A stretch of DNA of 59,798 nucleotides from Yersinia rohdei ATCC 43380 (GTDB taxonomy: Bacteria; Pseudomonadota; Gammaproteobacteria; Enterobacterales; Enterobacteriaceae), in the NCBI RefSeq assembly GCF_000173775.1, contig NZ_ACCD01000025.1, forward strand, positions 1 through 59,798. Reading direction: 5' to 3'. This document shows positions 1 through 9,502 of this stretch, one piece after another (within the stretch, counting starts at the first letter, position 1; each line of letters starts with the position of its first letter). The notes below the pieces were generated by a model. It was not told the origin of the DNA, ran no database searches, and worked only from the letters and a program-made list of their open reading frames with translations. A program made the position numbers and the translations under genes.

Positions 1-1725
1 AGCGGCTTTTTTAGCTTTCACTCGGGCAATGGCGGCGGCAACTGCAGCCTGGCGGGGATCAATTTCTGTGGTTGTTGCCGTGGCGTTGGCGGGTTGTTTT
101 TCGGCCTGACGTGCTCTGGCCTGTGCCTTACGCGCTTCACGGGCGGCAATAGCCGCACTGTTATCTGGAGTTTGTCCGGCCACAACCTGAATCACTGAAT
201 CCCGCTTTTCTGGCTCCAGAGCCAAACGACTGACTGCCGCGTCCACGGTGTCTTTATCCACCTCTGTTAGCTTGACCGCCGCTTGTTTGTGGCGTAATTC
301 GCGCGCCAGTTTTTCGCGCTGTAGGCGTGCTTGCTTAGCTTCAAAACGCGCTTTTGCTTCAGCGGCTCGGGTGCTTTCTAGATCGATCGCGCGAATTTCA
401 GCTTTTTCCTGACGATAATATTGCACCAAAGGAATATTACTTGGGCAAACATAGGCGCAAGCACCGCATTCAATGCAATCAAACAAATTATGGTTGCGTG
501 CCTTTTCATGTTCTTCGCCACGGCTAAACCAATAAAGTTGCTGCGGTAATAAACCCGCCGGGCAGGCATCGACACATAAACCACAACGAATACAAGCTTG
601 TTCCGCCTCAGACAACCCCATCTCAGCCTCTGCAGGGGCCAAAATACAGTTACTGATTTTTACGATGGGCACATCAAGGCTGGGCAGAGTAAAGCCCATC
701 AATGGGCCGCCCATAATCACCATCGGTTGGCTTTGCGGCTGAAAACCCGCCAAGGCCAACAAATGGCTGACGGGGGTGCCGAGTCTGGCCCAGAAATTTC
801 CCGGTTTTGCTAAGGCGTCGCCCGTTAAGGTCACAACCCGTTCAATTAATGGCTCGTCATCAATAATTGCCCGCTTGATGGCGACAACCGTCCCGACATT
901 TTGCATCAATACCCCAATAGAGGATGAATGCTTACCGAAGGGCACTTCCTGACCGGTCAGAATCTTGGTGAGCTGCTTGGCCCCACCGGAGGGATATTTA
1001 GTGGGAACCACCCGCAGCTGTATTTTATCCTGACCTTGTAGTGCTTGTTGCAGCGCCGCAATGGCTTCAGGTTTATTATCTTCAATGCCAATCAGCACCT
1101 GCTGCGGTTGCACCAGGTGGATTAAAATATGAATCCCGGTCACCACTTCTTCGGCATGGTCTTGCATCAGCCGGTCATCGGCAGTGATATAAGGTTCGCA
1201 TTCCGCAGCATTAATAATGAGTGTGGTAACGCCGCTTAAGCCGCCTTGCAGTTTGCTGGCAGTGGGGAAACCCGCGCCACCTAAACCGGCAATCCCGGCC
1301 TGATGGATGCGGTCAAGCAGGGCGAGTTTATCCCGTTGCAGATAATCTGCCCAAGGTTGTTGTGCTCGCCAGCGGTCTTCACCATCAGGGGTGATATGCA
1401 CACAAAGCTCCGCCAGACCTGAGGGATGCGCGGTGGTGTGGGGGGCGATGGCGCTAATGGTGCCGGATGTTGGGGCATGAACTGGCAGGGTGCGGCCCCG
1501 GCCAACAGTCAGCGGTTGCCCCTTTAACACCTGTTCACCTGCCGTAACGCACAATTCACCTTCTGGCCCCAGATGTTGCTGCAATGGAATTATCATTTGT
1601 GCAGGCAAAGACGCAATACGCATCGGTACCTGGCTTGATTGCAGCTTCATTTCCGGTGGATGGATGCCACCGTCGAAGTCCCAGATAAGGTTGTCAGGTT
1701 GACGGGCAGTAAACAGCTTAAACAT
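1..1725 (-). CDS. rsxC: RsxC/RnfC, electron transport complex subunit C (3' end cut by window edge)
   Basis: Peripheral iron-sulfur and flavin subunit of the membrane Rsx (Rnf) complex, which moves electrons and in enterobacteria keeps SoxR reduced. The reading frame is open from an ATG at 1725 to the window edge (575 codons seen). An N-terminal barrel-like region is followed by a glycine-rich flavin/NADH loop ([12 protein letters not shown]). Two [4Fe-4S] motifs follow, [12 protein letters not shown] and [12 protein letters not shown]. After them comes an Ala/Lys/Arg-rich repetitive tail that is still running at base 1. The start overlaps the end of rsxB by 8 bases, so the two are translationally coupled. 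The stop and the rest of the variable tail lie outside the window. Family assignment is secure from the motifs and the rsxA-rsxB-rsxC order. Confidence 0.95.
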   Translation of the reverse strand, partial: MFKLFTARQPDNLIWDFDGGIHPPEMKLQSSQVPMRIASLPAQMIIPLQQHLGPEGELCVTAGEQVLKGQPLTVGRGRTLPVHAPTSGTISAIAPHTTAHPSGLAELCVHITPDGEDRWRAQQPWADYLQRDKLALLDRIHQAGIAGLGGAGFPTASKLQGGLSGVTTLIINAAECEPYITADDRLMQDHAEEVVTGIHILIHLVQPQQVLIGIEDNKPEAIAALQQALQGQDKIQLRVVPTKYPSGGAKQLTKILTGQEVPFGKHSSSIGVLMQNVGTVVAIKRAIIDDEPLIERVVTLTGDALAKPGNFWARLGTPVSHLLALAGFQPQSQPMVIMGGPLMGFTLPSLDVPIVKISNCILAPAEAEMGLSEAEQACIRCGLCVDACPAGLLPQQLYWFSRGEEHEKARNHNLFDCIECGACAYVCPSNIPLVQYYRQEKAEIRAIDLESTRAAEAKARFEAKQARLQREKLARELRHKQAAVKLTEVDKDTVDAAVSRLALEPEKRDSVIQVVAGQTPDNSAAIAAREARKAQARARQAEKQPANATATTTEIDPRQAAVAAAIARVKAKKAA

Positions 1726-2341
1726 GTTGCTCCACATCTATCATTTTTACCGGGATCATTTGCGATGCGGTTAACTGCGACGGCAGGTTTTTGACCGGAA
1801 TGGTGTTTAAATCCCACTTCCAGTTAGCGGTGGTGGTCGCCACCGGGATCATTTCAATACAGTCGGTTGGGCAGGGAGACACGCACAGGTCACAGCCGGT
1901 GCAGAGGTCGGGCAACACGGTATGCATCGCGCGAGTGGCACCGACAATGGCATCGACTGGGCAGGCCTGAATACATTTAGTGCAACCGATGCAGTTTTCT
2001 TCATCGATAAAAGCGACTTTGCGCTGAGGATGGGCAGCCGTTTCATCCCCATCCAAGGGTTGTGGCTCGACGGCCAGCAACTCGGCCAGCTTCAGCATGA
2101 CCTGTTCACCACCGGGCGCGCATTTGTTTATTTTCTCACTGCCACCGGAGACGGCTTCGGCATAGGGGCGACACCCAGGGTAGCCGCATTGACCACATTG
2201 GCTTTGCGGTAAAATCGCATCAATTTGTTCAACTATTGGGTCTTGTTCAACTTGAAAACGACGGGCAGCAAAACCCAGCACGACACCTGAAATCAGCGCC
2301 AATGTGCTTAATGCCCCTATAGCAATCCATAACGACATCAT
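1718..2341 (-). CDS. rsxB: RsxB/RnfB, ferredoxin-like subunit of the Rsx complex
   Basis: Membrane-anchored iron-sulfur subunit (207 aa) that passes electrons within the Rsx/Rnf complex. It has one N-terminal hydrophobic anchor (about residues 5-25). A cysteine cluster of the type [10 protein letters not shown] follows, and then two ferredoxin motifs, [12 protein letters not shown] and [12 protein letters not shown]. Two consecutive ATG codons sit at 2341 and 2338. The first overlaps the rsxA stop by one base (TAATG), typical of tight translational coupling. Length and motif order match the family, and nothing is missing. Confidence 0.96.
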   Translation of the reverse strand: MMSLWIAIGALSTLALISGVVLGFAARRFQVEQDPIVEQIDAILPQSQCGQCGYPGCRPYAEAVSGGSEKINKCAPGGEQVMLKLAELLAVEPQPLDGDETAAHPQRKVAFIDEENCIGCTKCIQACPVDAIVGATRAMHTVLPDLCTGCDLCVSPCPTDCIEMIPVATTTANWKWDLNTIPVKNLPSQLTASQMIPVKMIDVEQHV

Positions 2342-2922
2342 TAGAACTTCACCAATCCGGTAAAGCCCATAAAGGCCAGTGACATTAATCCGGCAGTAAT
2401 CAGGGCAATGGACGAGCCACGGAAGGGCGCGGGCACATCAGCCACCGCAAGGCGTTCCCGAATCGCCGCGAACAACACCATAACCAGCGAGAAACCGGCG
2501 GCAGCACTGAAGCCATAAACCGCAGATTGCATGAAATTGTGAGATTGATTGACATTAAGCAAGGCCACACCTAATACCGCACAGTTTGTAGTGATTAACG
2601 GCAAAAATATCCCCAGCAAGCGGTACAGCGCCGGGCTGGTTTTGCGCACCACCAGTTCAGTAAACTGCACCACCACCGCGATAACTAAAATGAAGGACAA
2701 CGTCCGCAAATAGACTAATCCCAGCGGCAGCAAAATAAAGCTGTTGACCATCCACGCGCACACTGAAGCCAGTGTTAGCACGAAAGTGGTTGCCAGCCCC
2801 ATACCAATGGCGGTCTCCAGTTTTTTGGAGACACCCATGAAAGGGCACAGGCCAAGAAATTTGACCAGTACGAAGTTGTTTACCAAAACAGTACCGACAA
2901 ACAGGAGCAGGTATTCAGTCAT
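2341..2922 (-). CDS. rsxA: RsxA/RnfA, integral membrane subunit
   Basis: Polytopic inner-membrane subunit (193 aa, about six hydrophobic segments) of the Rsx/Rnf complex. It opens with [20 protein letters not shown], as RsxA proteins do, and carries the conserved [10 protein letters not shown] stretch in the first loop. An AGGCT-type ribosome site lies just upstream of the ATG at 2922. It is the first gene of rsxABC, so the operon promoter should lie in 2923-3166. In E. coli the operon continues with rsxDGE, here beyond the left edge. Confidence 0.96.
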   Translation of the reverse strand: MTEYLLLFVGTVLVNNFVLVKFLGLCPFMGVSKKLETAIGMGLATTFVLTLASVCAWMVNSFILLPLGLVYLRTLSFILVIAVVVQFTELVVRKTSPALYRLLGIFLPLITTNCAVLGVALLNVNQSHNFMQSAVYGFSAAAGFSLVMVLFAAIRERLAVADVPAPFRGSSIALITAGLMSLAFMGFTGLVKF

Positions 2923-3066
2923 TGCGGAGCCTAAAAAAATAAAAGCCGCCTATTATCCAAAATTGGCGGCCTAACGACAACAGATGAAGTACAAGGTTAT
3001 TGTCATTTTCCCTTATTTTATAACTGTTATTCGGCAAAATGATGCATTTCGGGCGGCCATTACTCC

Positions 3067-3098
3067 CCCAAGTCATTGAGTTACCTCAACTCCTTGGG
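3067..3098. repeat. Stem-loop between ydgK and rsxA
   Basis: Arms CCCAAG (3067-3072) and CTTGGG (3093-3098) enclose a second inner pair TTGAG/CTCAA. On the plus strand it is followed by TTTGTTTT. It sits downstream of ydgK and upstream of rsxA, so it may end ydgK transcription or belong to the rsx leader. No protein gene is seen in 2923-3166. Confidence 0.35.
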
Positions 3099-3166
3099 TT
3101 TGTTTTGCTGCCGCCGCCCTATAATTCAAAATATGTTGGATAAAGGACGAAAATCGCACAATTACC

Positions 3167-3610
3167 TTATTTTTCGGTAAAAGTGTGTTTCACCCGCTGA
3201 GAACGCTTGAAATAGGGAACAAAAACAGCGGCGGCCAACAGCGGCCAACCCAAAGAACGCAAGGCAATATCATCGTTGATTGGTGAAAACGCGAACGCCT
3301 TCAGCGCTAATAATACGGTTAACAATAGCCACAGAATAAACCATTTAGGCAGGCGACATGAGCGGCTGCAAAATAGCCAAATAACCCACAATGTAAAAAT
3401 CCACATTAATACCGTGGTAATTACCGAGAAATACCACTGCAGGGTAAACGCCTGAGAGTTAGCCAGCAGATATTCCCTGGATTCTGGTGTGAAAATGGCC
3501 ATGGCATACAACACCAGCATCAAGCTGGCACTGAGTAATGTCACAATCAAATACGCCAGCGGGGCCAACAACCAGCCACCAATTCGTTGATATTCTTGCT
3601 TTTGAGACAT
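3167..3610 (-). CDS. ydgK: YdgK-like DUF2569 inner-membrane protein
   Basis: Small inner-membrane protein of unknown function (147 aa). It begins IGGWLLAPLAYLIVTLL, the hallmark of the DUF2569 family, and has four hydrophobic segments ending in a short basic cytoplasmic tail. An AAGG ribosome site lies 6-7 bases before the ATG. Its position just upstream of rsxA on the same strand is the same as E. coli ydgK, which supports the name. The E. coli neighbours blr and cnu (ydgT) are not seen here: fhs follows instead. Confidence 0.85.
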   Translation of the reverse strand: MSQKQEYQRIGGWLLAPLAYLIVTLLSASLMLVLYAMAIFTPESREYLLANSQAFTLQWYFSVITTVLMWIFTLWVIWLFCSRSCRLPKWFILWLLLTVLLALKAFAFSPINDDIALRSLGWPLLAAAVFVPYFKRSQRVKHTFTEK

Positions 3611-3651
3611 AGTAAACCTTATTTATCTATCATGACTGCTGTGCATGGGGG

Positions 3652-5409
3652 CTAGCTTAACCCGCAAATGCGTCCTTCGTCATCTATATCAATATGGTAA
3701 TAAGCTGGCAGGGTGCCAAGCCCCGGCATGGTCATAATATCCCCGGCATAAATGCGGACAAACCCGGCACCGGCGGATACTGCGGCGGCAGTGACCGGCA
3801 ATACAAAATCCTGTGGCACATTTTTCAAACTGGGGTCTGCACTGATAGACAAAGGGGTTTTTGCCATGCACAGGGGCAAATGACCAAAACCGGCGGCGGT
3901 GATGGCGGCCAGTTGCTGGCGTGCTTGCGGGGTAAAACTGACCTCGCGCGCCCCGTAGTTATTCGCCAATAACTGTATTTTCTGCTCCAGTGACGCGCTA
4001 TCAGGGTAAGGAAGTTTGGGTTCTGATGCCTCGGCACAGGCATTGATAACCTGCTGCGCCAGCGCGGTGGTGCCACTCCCCCCGTGGGCAAAAGCCTCAC
4101 TGAGTTCACAGGCAAAGGCACCGGCAGACAGCGCATAATCAGTTAAAAAGGCCAGTTCCTCGGCACTGTCTTCGGGGAAGCGATTGACCGCCACCACCAC
4201 CGGCAAACCATAACTCTTGGCATGATGAATATGCCATTTAAGATTGGCGCAACCTTGGCTCAGTAAGGGAATATTGGTGCGAAGGATCTCAGCGGGCAGT
4301 GGCTGGCCCGGCTTGATATCAAACACCCCGCTGTTGGCTTTGAGGCTGCGCAATGTCGCGACCAACACAATGCAGGCCGGGGCAATGCCGGATTGGCGAT
4401 ACTTAATATTAAAGAATTTCTCCATGCCCATATCGGAACCAAAGCCGGCTTCCGTCACTACATAGTCGGCTAACTGTAACCCCAGCCGGTCAGCCAGTAC
4501 CGAGGAGTTTCCATGGGCAATATTGGCAAATGGCCCGGCATGGATAAGCACTGGCGTGTGTTCGCTAGTTTGCATTAAGGTTGGGTGGATAGTGTCCTTC
4601 ATTAAGGCCGTCATCGCACCCGCGACCCCGAGATCCTCGGCAGTAATCGACTCGCCACGCAGGGACAGTGCCAAAATAATTCGGCCGATCCGTTGTCGCA
4701 TATCTGGCAAGTTTTCTGATAGTGCCAAAATGGCCATCAATTCTGATGCGGCAGTGATTTCCACATGGTCATCGCGCGGCACACCTTGGGTTCCGCCACC
4801 CACCCCAACGTGAATATGCCGCAAGGCGCGATCGTTAAGGTCAACCACCCGTGGCCAGAGAATCTTTTGGATATCAATATCTAACAGTGGCAGGCCGGTG
4901 TGTTGACTAAATGCCGGCCCCAGCCGTTGTTCATGATAGAGGCGGGCATCCAGCGCGGCAGCGGCCAGATTATGGGCCGCACTAATGGCATGAATATCGC
5001 CGGTGAGATGCAGATTTAGTTTTTCCATCGGCAACACTTGCGCCGCGCCGCCCCCTGCGGCTCCCCCTTTGACACCAAAAACCGGGCCAAGGCTAGGTTG
5101 GCGAATACAGGCAACCCCGCGATAACCTAATTGATTTATCCCCTGACTCAGCCCAATGGTGGTGACGGTTTTACCTTCTCCCAAGGGGGTCGGTGTAATG
5201 CTGGAAACCAAAATCAGCTTACCTGTGGCATGACCGGGGCGTAATGCGCGGATATCGACTTTCGCCATATGGTGGCCATAGGGGATTAACTCATCTGCCG
5301 TCAGACCTAATTGTTGCGCAATATGCTGAATGGGTTGCAAGCTGGCATCATGATTCACAGTGGTTTGGCGGGCGAGTTCATCGGCAGTGGGGGAAATTAG
5401 GGCTGTCAT
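3652..5409 (-). CDS. fhs: Formate--tetrahydrofolate ligase
   Basis: ATP-dependent enzyme that makes 10-formyl-tetrahydrofolate from formate and THF in the cytoplasm, feeding one-carbon units to purine and fMet synthesis. With the preferred start it is 585 aa, near the usual 550-580. The nucleotide-binding loop [13 protein letters not shown] is at about residues 74-85, and the glycine-rich [14 protein letters not shown] stretch follows. I prefer the ATG at 5409 because GAGGA lies upstream of it and it begins at the family N-terminus. An in-frame ATG at 5445 would add 12 residues but has no ribosome site. The gene faces away from the secretion operon and ends 42 bases from ydgK. Many enterobacteria lack fhs and rely on FolD alone, so this is an accessory route. 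Confidence 0.95.
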   Translation of the reverse strand: MTALISPTADELARQTTVNHDASLQPIQHIAQQLGLTADELIPYGHHMAKVDIRALRPGHATGKLILVSSITPTPLGEGKTVTTIGLSQGINQLGYRGVACIRQPSLGPVFGVKGGAAGGGAAQVLPMEKLNLHLTGDIHAISAAHNLAAAALDARLYHEQRLGPAFSQHTGLPLLDIDIQKILWPRVVDLNDRALRHIHVGVGGGTQGVPRDDHVEITAASELMAILALSENLPDMRQRIGRIILALSLRGESITAEDLGVAGAMTALMKDTIHPTLMQTSEHTPVLIHAGPFANIAHGNSSVLADRLGLQLADYVVTEAGFGSDMGMEKFFNIKYRQSGIAPACIVLVATLRSLKANSGVFDIKPGQPLPAEILRTNIPLLSQGCANLKWHIHHAKSYGLPVVVAVNRFPEDSAEELAFLTDYALSAGAFACELSEAFAHGGSGTTALAQQVINACAEASEPKLPYPDSASLEQKIQLLANNYGAREVSFTPQARQQLAAITAAGFGHLPLCMAKTPLSISADPSLKNVPQDFVLPVTAAAVSAGAGFVRIYAGDIMTMPGLGTLPAYYHIDIDDEGRICGLS

Positions 5410-5425
5410 GCTGGGAAAGTTCCTC

Positions 5426-5470
5426 TTATACCCGTCATTTTTCAAGATGCAGCGGTGTTGGCTGCCATCG
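5426..5470. repeat. Partial ERIC-like repeat arm upstream of fhs
   Basis: The string TATACCCGTCATTTTTCAAG followed by GTTGGCTGC resembles the outer arm of the ERIC-like palindromes common in Yersinia and Serratia. Only one arm is present, so this looks like a decayed copy. Recognition is from memory of the family, with no alignment made. Confidence 0.3.
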
Positions 5471-5983
5471 GGTGGGTGTTTCAGTGATAAAACGGTGACA
5501 GTTAATCACGATGAATATAAAACACGGCGAAATTATCACACAAACTGTTAAGTCTGGGGCAATGCAAATCAATAAATGTGCAGTCAGCAGCAGTGCTAAA
5601 CAGCAAGCCGGCGCAATTTATCTTGCTGAGCTTGAGAACAAGCTGACATTTTCAATGCCGAGTCTGGCGGGGCGACTGTCGCTATCGGCGCTCCAGCCAC
5701 TTTCGCGGCCGCCTTCCTGCGGCACATTTCTACTCTCATCCACTTTTACTTTCATCCACATTGTCAGTCGCCTGAGTTTATATCCGCGGTGATTTTATTT
5801 TGTGTGTTTTTATTATCAATTGAATTCTTAAAATCGAATTAAAAGATATTTTGAGATGGAATACATTATAAAACCTTACTTTATAAAGGCGGTGTAGAAA
5901 AGGCGCGGTACAATTCCCAAGTTATATCTTGATTACATGAAAAATATCTGTTTTTCACGATGAAATAATAGGCAATATAATTT
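5471..5983. other. Divergent non-coding region fhs / secretion operon
   Basis: About 510 bases between two divergent transcription units. From about 5790 to 5980 it turns strongly AT-rich and probably carries the promoter of the secretion operon, but I see no convincing -35/-10 pair. A 93-codon plus-strand ORF (5511-5792) has no ribosome site and no recognisable sequence, and I do not call it a gene. No toxin or RTX repeat remnant is visible. Confidence 0.5.
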
Positions 5984-8110
5984 ATGGAAAACCACGTTCA
6001 TTCCTCTTTGGTTTGTGCTGCCCGATTACTTAGTTTAGCGGGTTTTAGTGCTGAGCCGGTAAAAGTCTTTAGGCAGAATACCCCCATTGATATGTCGACA
6101 ATGGTCACCTTCAGGTTATTACAACAGCATTTATCCCAATTATCACGTTCCACACCCACGCGGTTTACCGTCAGAAAACAGCAATTAAATAAAATTAAAG
6201 CGGAACAACTGCCGCTGGCATTTCGGGATATGCAAGGGCGCTTTATCTTATTGGCCCGATTAAATGATGAACAGGCTTTGCTGCAGTACGCCGACAGCCA
6301 GCAACCCAAGATAGTCAGCCATCAGGAGCTAAGCGCCTTATGGAGCGGAGTGGTTTTCGTCTGTCGCCATTCGCGCTTTGATATTCGCTGGTTTATTCCG
6401 GTGTTACTCCGTCACCGAAAATCACTGACTCAGGTGCTGATATTGTCCTTAATGCTACAGTTTTTGGCCCTGATATCGCCGCTGTTCTTTCAAGTGATTA
6501 TGGATAAAGTATTAGTTCATAATGCAATGACCACGCTTGATGTATTAATTCTCGTATTATTAGTGACGGGAATATACGAGGTGGTGTTGAAATTCTTGCG
6601 TGAATATATTTTTACGCACACCACCACCAGGGTGGATATTCTCTTGGGTGGGAAGTTATTTAACCATTTAATTAAATTGCCACTAAGTTATTTTAAGCAA
6701 CGGCATGTCGGCAATATTGTCGCCAGAGTGCGGGAATTAGATAATATCCGTGATTTTATTACCGGCTCGGCCCTGACATTATGTGTCGATGTGGTCTTTA
6801 CCCTGATTTTATTTATTGTGATGTGGTGCATATCGCCACTGCTAACCTTGATTGTGTTGGGCAGTTTACCGCTTTATCTGTTATTAGCCGCACTGAGCAC
6901 TCGGCCACTGCAAAAAAAAGTCAGCCGGTTGTGTGGTTGCGCGGCGCAAAATGGCGCATTTCTTACCGAAACCCTCTCGGGTGTTGAAACAGTAAAAAGC
7001 CTGGCACTGGAACCGCAGATGCAGCAGCGCTGGGAGATACAAACGCGCGATTACGCCCAGGCAAATTTTCGGGTGCAAAATCTGCAAAATTTCAGCAGCC
7101 AAAGTGCCCAGTTGCTACAAAAACTGGCCGGTGCGCTGGTGATTGTCATTGGGGCGTATCAAGTGATGTCGGTACAGCTCAGCATCGGGCAACTGATTGC
7201 CTTTAACATGTTGGCAACACAGGCATTAATGCCGATGAGTAAGCTGGTGGATTTATGGCAACAGAGTGTGCGGGCGCAGGTCGGGCTGACACTGATTGCC
7301 GACATTTTGAGCTTGCCGATGGAACAGGCGGCCACCACTGCGCCAATGGATAGCCCTATTCGCGGTGATATCGTGTTGAAAAATGTCATTTTTCGCTATC
7401 GTCCTGACCTTGAGCCGGTGCTGCGCGATTTCTCATTATCACTGCGTGCAGGGGAGCACATCGGCTTGGTGGGGCCGTCAGGTTCTGGCAAAAGCACCGT
7501 AGCGCGGTTATTGCAGCGCCTGTATATCGCCGAACAGGGCATTATCAGTATTGATGCTTGCCCCATTAGTCATTTCTCCCCTAAAGGTTTGCGGCGGCAA
7601 GTTGGGGTGGTGATGCAAGAAAATCATCTGTTTAACCGCACGGTGCGAGAAAATATTGCTTATACCCGGCCCACTGCGTCTCTCAGTGAGGTGGTTGATG
7701 CCGCGGTGCTGGCGGGCGCTCACGCCTTTATTCTCGCGCTGCCGTTGGGGTATGACACCGTGCTGTCAGAGGGCGGTGCCTCTCTTTCCGGCGGGCAACG
7801 CCAACGTATCGCTATTGCCCGCACATTGCTGGCTAATCCCCGGGTATTGATTTTTGATGAGGCGACCAGCGCCTTAGATGATGAATCACAAGCTGAAGTG
7901 CAGAAGAATATGGCGCGCATTATTGCCAATCGCACCGTGATGACTATTGCCCACCGTCTTTCAACTGTGCGGCATTGCCACCGCATTGCGGTCATCACGC
8001 AAGGGCAGGTCACCGAGCTTGCCAGCCATGAGCAGTTGTTGGCACAAAACGGAATTTATGCCCAGCTGTGGCGACAACAGGCTGATTTTAGCTACGGGGA
8101 ATCAAGATGA
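5984..8110 (+). CDS. Type I secretion ABC transporter, HlyB/RtxB-like (first of two)
   Basis: Inner-membrane ABC exporter of a type I secretion system (708 aa). Residues 1-125 form a C39-peptidase-like domain. Cys11 is at about the catalytic position, but the upstream Gln and the His of true peptidases are absent (GRFILLAR where HFxxL is expected), so it should bind rather than cleave substrate. A six-helix export domain starts near FDIRWFIPVLLRHR. The ATPase domain is intact: Walker A GPSGSGKST (K503), LSGGQ 601-605, Walker B D625/E626 and switch H657. The stop overlaps the next ATG (ATGA). It is very like HlyB. The B-D-E order with a second ABC gene downstream recalls rtxBDE of MARTX loci. 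No substrate gene adjoins. Confidence 0.9.
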   Translation: MENHVHSSLVCAARLLSLAGFSAEPVKVFRQNTPIDMSTMVTFRLLQQHLSQLSRSTPTRFTVRKQQLNKIKAEQLPLAFRDMQGRFILLARLNDEQALLQYADSQQPKIVSHQELSALWSGVVFVCRHSRFDIRWFIPVLLRHRKSLTQVLILSLMLQFLALISPLFFQVIMDKVLVHNAMTTLDVLILVLLVTGIYEVVLKFLREYIFTHTTTRVDILLGGKLFNHLIKLPLSYFKQRHVGNIVARVRELDNIRDFITGSALTLCVDVVFTLILFIVMWCISPLLTLIVLGSLPLYLLLAALSTRPLQKKVSRLCGCAAQNGAFLTETLSGVETVKSLALEPQMQQRWEIQTRDYAQANFRVQNLQNFSSQSAQLLQKLAGALVIVIGAYQVMSVQLSIGQLIAFNMLATQALMPMSKLVDLWQQSVRAQVGLTLIADILSLPMEQAATTAPMDSPIRGDIVLKNVIFRYRPDLEPVLRDFSLSLRAGEHIGLVGPSGSGKSTVARLLQRLYIAEQGIISIDACPISHFSPKGLRRQVGVVMQENHLFNRTVRENIAYTRPTASLSEVVDAAVLAGAHAFILALPLGYDTVLSEGGASLSGGQRQRIAIARTLLANPRVLIFDEATSALDDESQAEVQKNMARIIANRTVMTIAHRLSTVRHCHRIAVITQGQVTELASHEQLLAQNGIYAQLWRQQADFSYGESR

Positions 8111-9501
8111 AATTAATGGATTATGTGGCTACATGGCCGTGGGTCAACGCCGTGAAAAATAGCTGGCGGCGCTATGCGGCGGCGGGAAAAACTCGCGATG
8201 AATATGATTTTCTGCCCGCCTATCTTGATATTGTCGAGCGCCCGGTGGCCCCGCTGGCAAGGCGTACCGCCTGGTTTTTGGCATTAACATTAGTGATGGT
8301 ATTGGTTTGGTCAATTGTAGGAAGGCTAGATATTCATGCCTCTGCCAATGGCAAGGTGATTGTCTCGGAGCATTCGAAAGTTATCCAACCCTTAGAGCCG
8401 GGGATGGTGACCGCAATTCATGTGCGCGACGGTGACCGTGTCACGGCCAATCAGCTGTTAATCGAGCTCAATCCTATCGGGATTGATGCTGAAATAGACA
8501 ATATAAAGCAACAAGCTATGCATCGCAGGCTAGAGGCGGCGCGCATGACTGCATTACTGACGGATACGCCGCTGGAGAATTTTAGGGTGCCCGCTGGCAG
8601 CCCTGATGAGATGGTTAACTCCGCTAAATCCCTGTTGATAAAAGAGTTTAATGGCCACAATGCCGAGCTGGCGCGCCAGGAGAGTGAGTTGGCGGTTAAC
8701 CAGGCTCAATTGCAGTCCGCGTTGGTCAATATTGCCAACCAGAAAATCTTAATGAAAAACATTCATCAGCGGCTGCGGGCATTACAGACGCTGGCCAAAT
8801 CGAAATCCATTGCGCAGGTGGAGCTATTGGTACAAGAGCGGGAATGGCTGAATGCGACGGCGGAAGCCAGCCGTTTTCAGAATGAATCCGCCATTTTACA
8901 GGCTAAGGCGCGTCATCTGACACAAACTCGCTGGCACTATGTGGCGGAAAAGAAAAGAGCCTATCAGGAACAATTAAATAAAAATCAGGAAGTTATCAAT
9001 CAATTGCGACAAGAGCTGATTAAATTGAAGGAAAAACAGCGCCAGCAACGGTTGCGTGCTCCGGTCAGCGGCGTGATTCAACAGCTAGCGATACATACGC
9101 TTGGCGGCGTGGTCACCACCGCCCAACCGCTGATGGTCTTAGTGCCGGAAAACGCCCCCTTGGCACTGGATGTCATGATCCAAAATAAAGACGTGGGTTT
9201 TGTGCGGCCGGGGCAAGGGGTAGAGGTCAAAGTCGACAGTTTCCCTTATACCCGCTTTGGCACCCTGTCCGGCACGGTAAAACACATTTCTCAGGATGCA
9301 ATGGAAGACCAACAGCAAGGGTTGGTGTTCCCGGCCCGCATTCAGCTTAACAGCGATACCCTGCTGGTGGAGGGCAAACCGGTGCGTTTGTCTGCGGGCA
9401 TGGCGGTGAGTGTCGAAATTAAAACTGGCCGGCGGCGGGTGATTGATTACCTGCTCAGCCCATTGCAGCAGTATCAATCTGAAGCGATGCGGGAGCGTTG
9501 A
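8107..9501 (+). CDS. Type I secretion periplasmic adaptor, HlyD/RtxD family
   Basis: Membrane-fusion protein (464 aa) that links the inner-membrane ABC exporter to a TolC-type outer-membrane channel. It has a short cytoplasmic N-terminus, one transmembrane segment (about residues 57-75, WFLALTLVMVLVWSIVG), a lipoyl-like half (ANGKVIVSEHSKVIQPLEPG), a long coiled-coil hairpin (about 130-310) rich in Gln/Glu/Leu, the second lipoyl half (LRAPVSGVIQQLAIHTLGG) and a beta-barrel C-terminus with GMAVSVEIKTGRR. Its ATG overlaps the preceding stop. The next transporter starts one base after its TGA. A TolC partner must come from elsewhere in the genome. Confidence 0.93.
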   Translation: MKLMDYVATWPWVNAVKNSWRRYAAAGKTRDEYDFLPAYLDIVERPVAPLARRTAWFLALTLVMVLVWSIVGRLDIHASANGKVIVSEHSKVIQPLEPGMVTAIHVRDGDRVTANQLLIELNPIGIDAEIDNIKQQAMHRRLEAARMTALLTDTPLENFRVPAGSPDEMVNSAKSLLIKEFNGHNAELARQESELAVNQAQLQSALVNIANQKILMKNIHQRLRALQTLAKSKSIAQVELLVQEREWLNATAEASRFQNESAILQAKARHLTQTRWHYVAEKKRAYQEQLNKNQEVINQLRQELIKLKEKQRQQRLRAPVSGVIQQLAIHTLGGVVTTAQPLMVLVPENAPLALDVMIQNKDVGFVRPGQGVEVKVDSFPYTRFGTLSGTVKHISQDAMEDQQQGLVFPARIQLNSDTLLVEGKPVRLSAGMAVSVEIKTGRRRVIDYLLSPLQQYQSEAMRER

Positions 9502-9502
9502 T

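Noticed and set aside
5511-5792. 93-codon ORF upstream of the secretion operon as its lost substrate
   Set aside because: No ribosome site, no Gly/Asp repeats, no double-glycine leader and no recognisable composition. It also overlaps a decayed repeat region.
5984-6360. Active C39 peptidase domain (bacteriocin-type export)
   Set aside because: Cys11 is near the right place, but the oxyanion Gln and catalytic His are missing, and the second transporter lacks all three. HlyB-type non-cleaving domain is the better reading.
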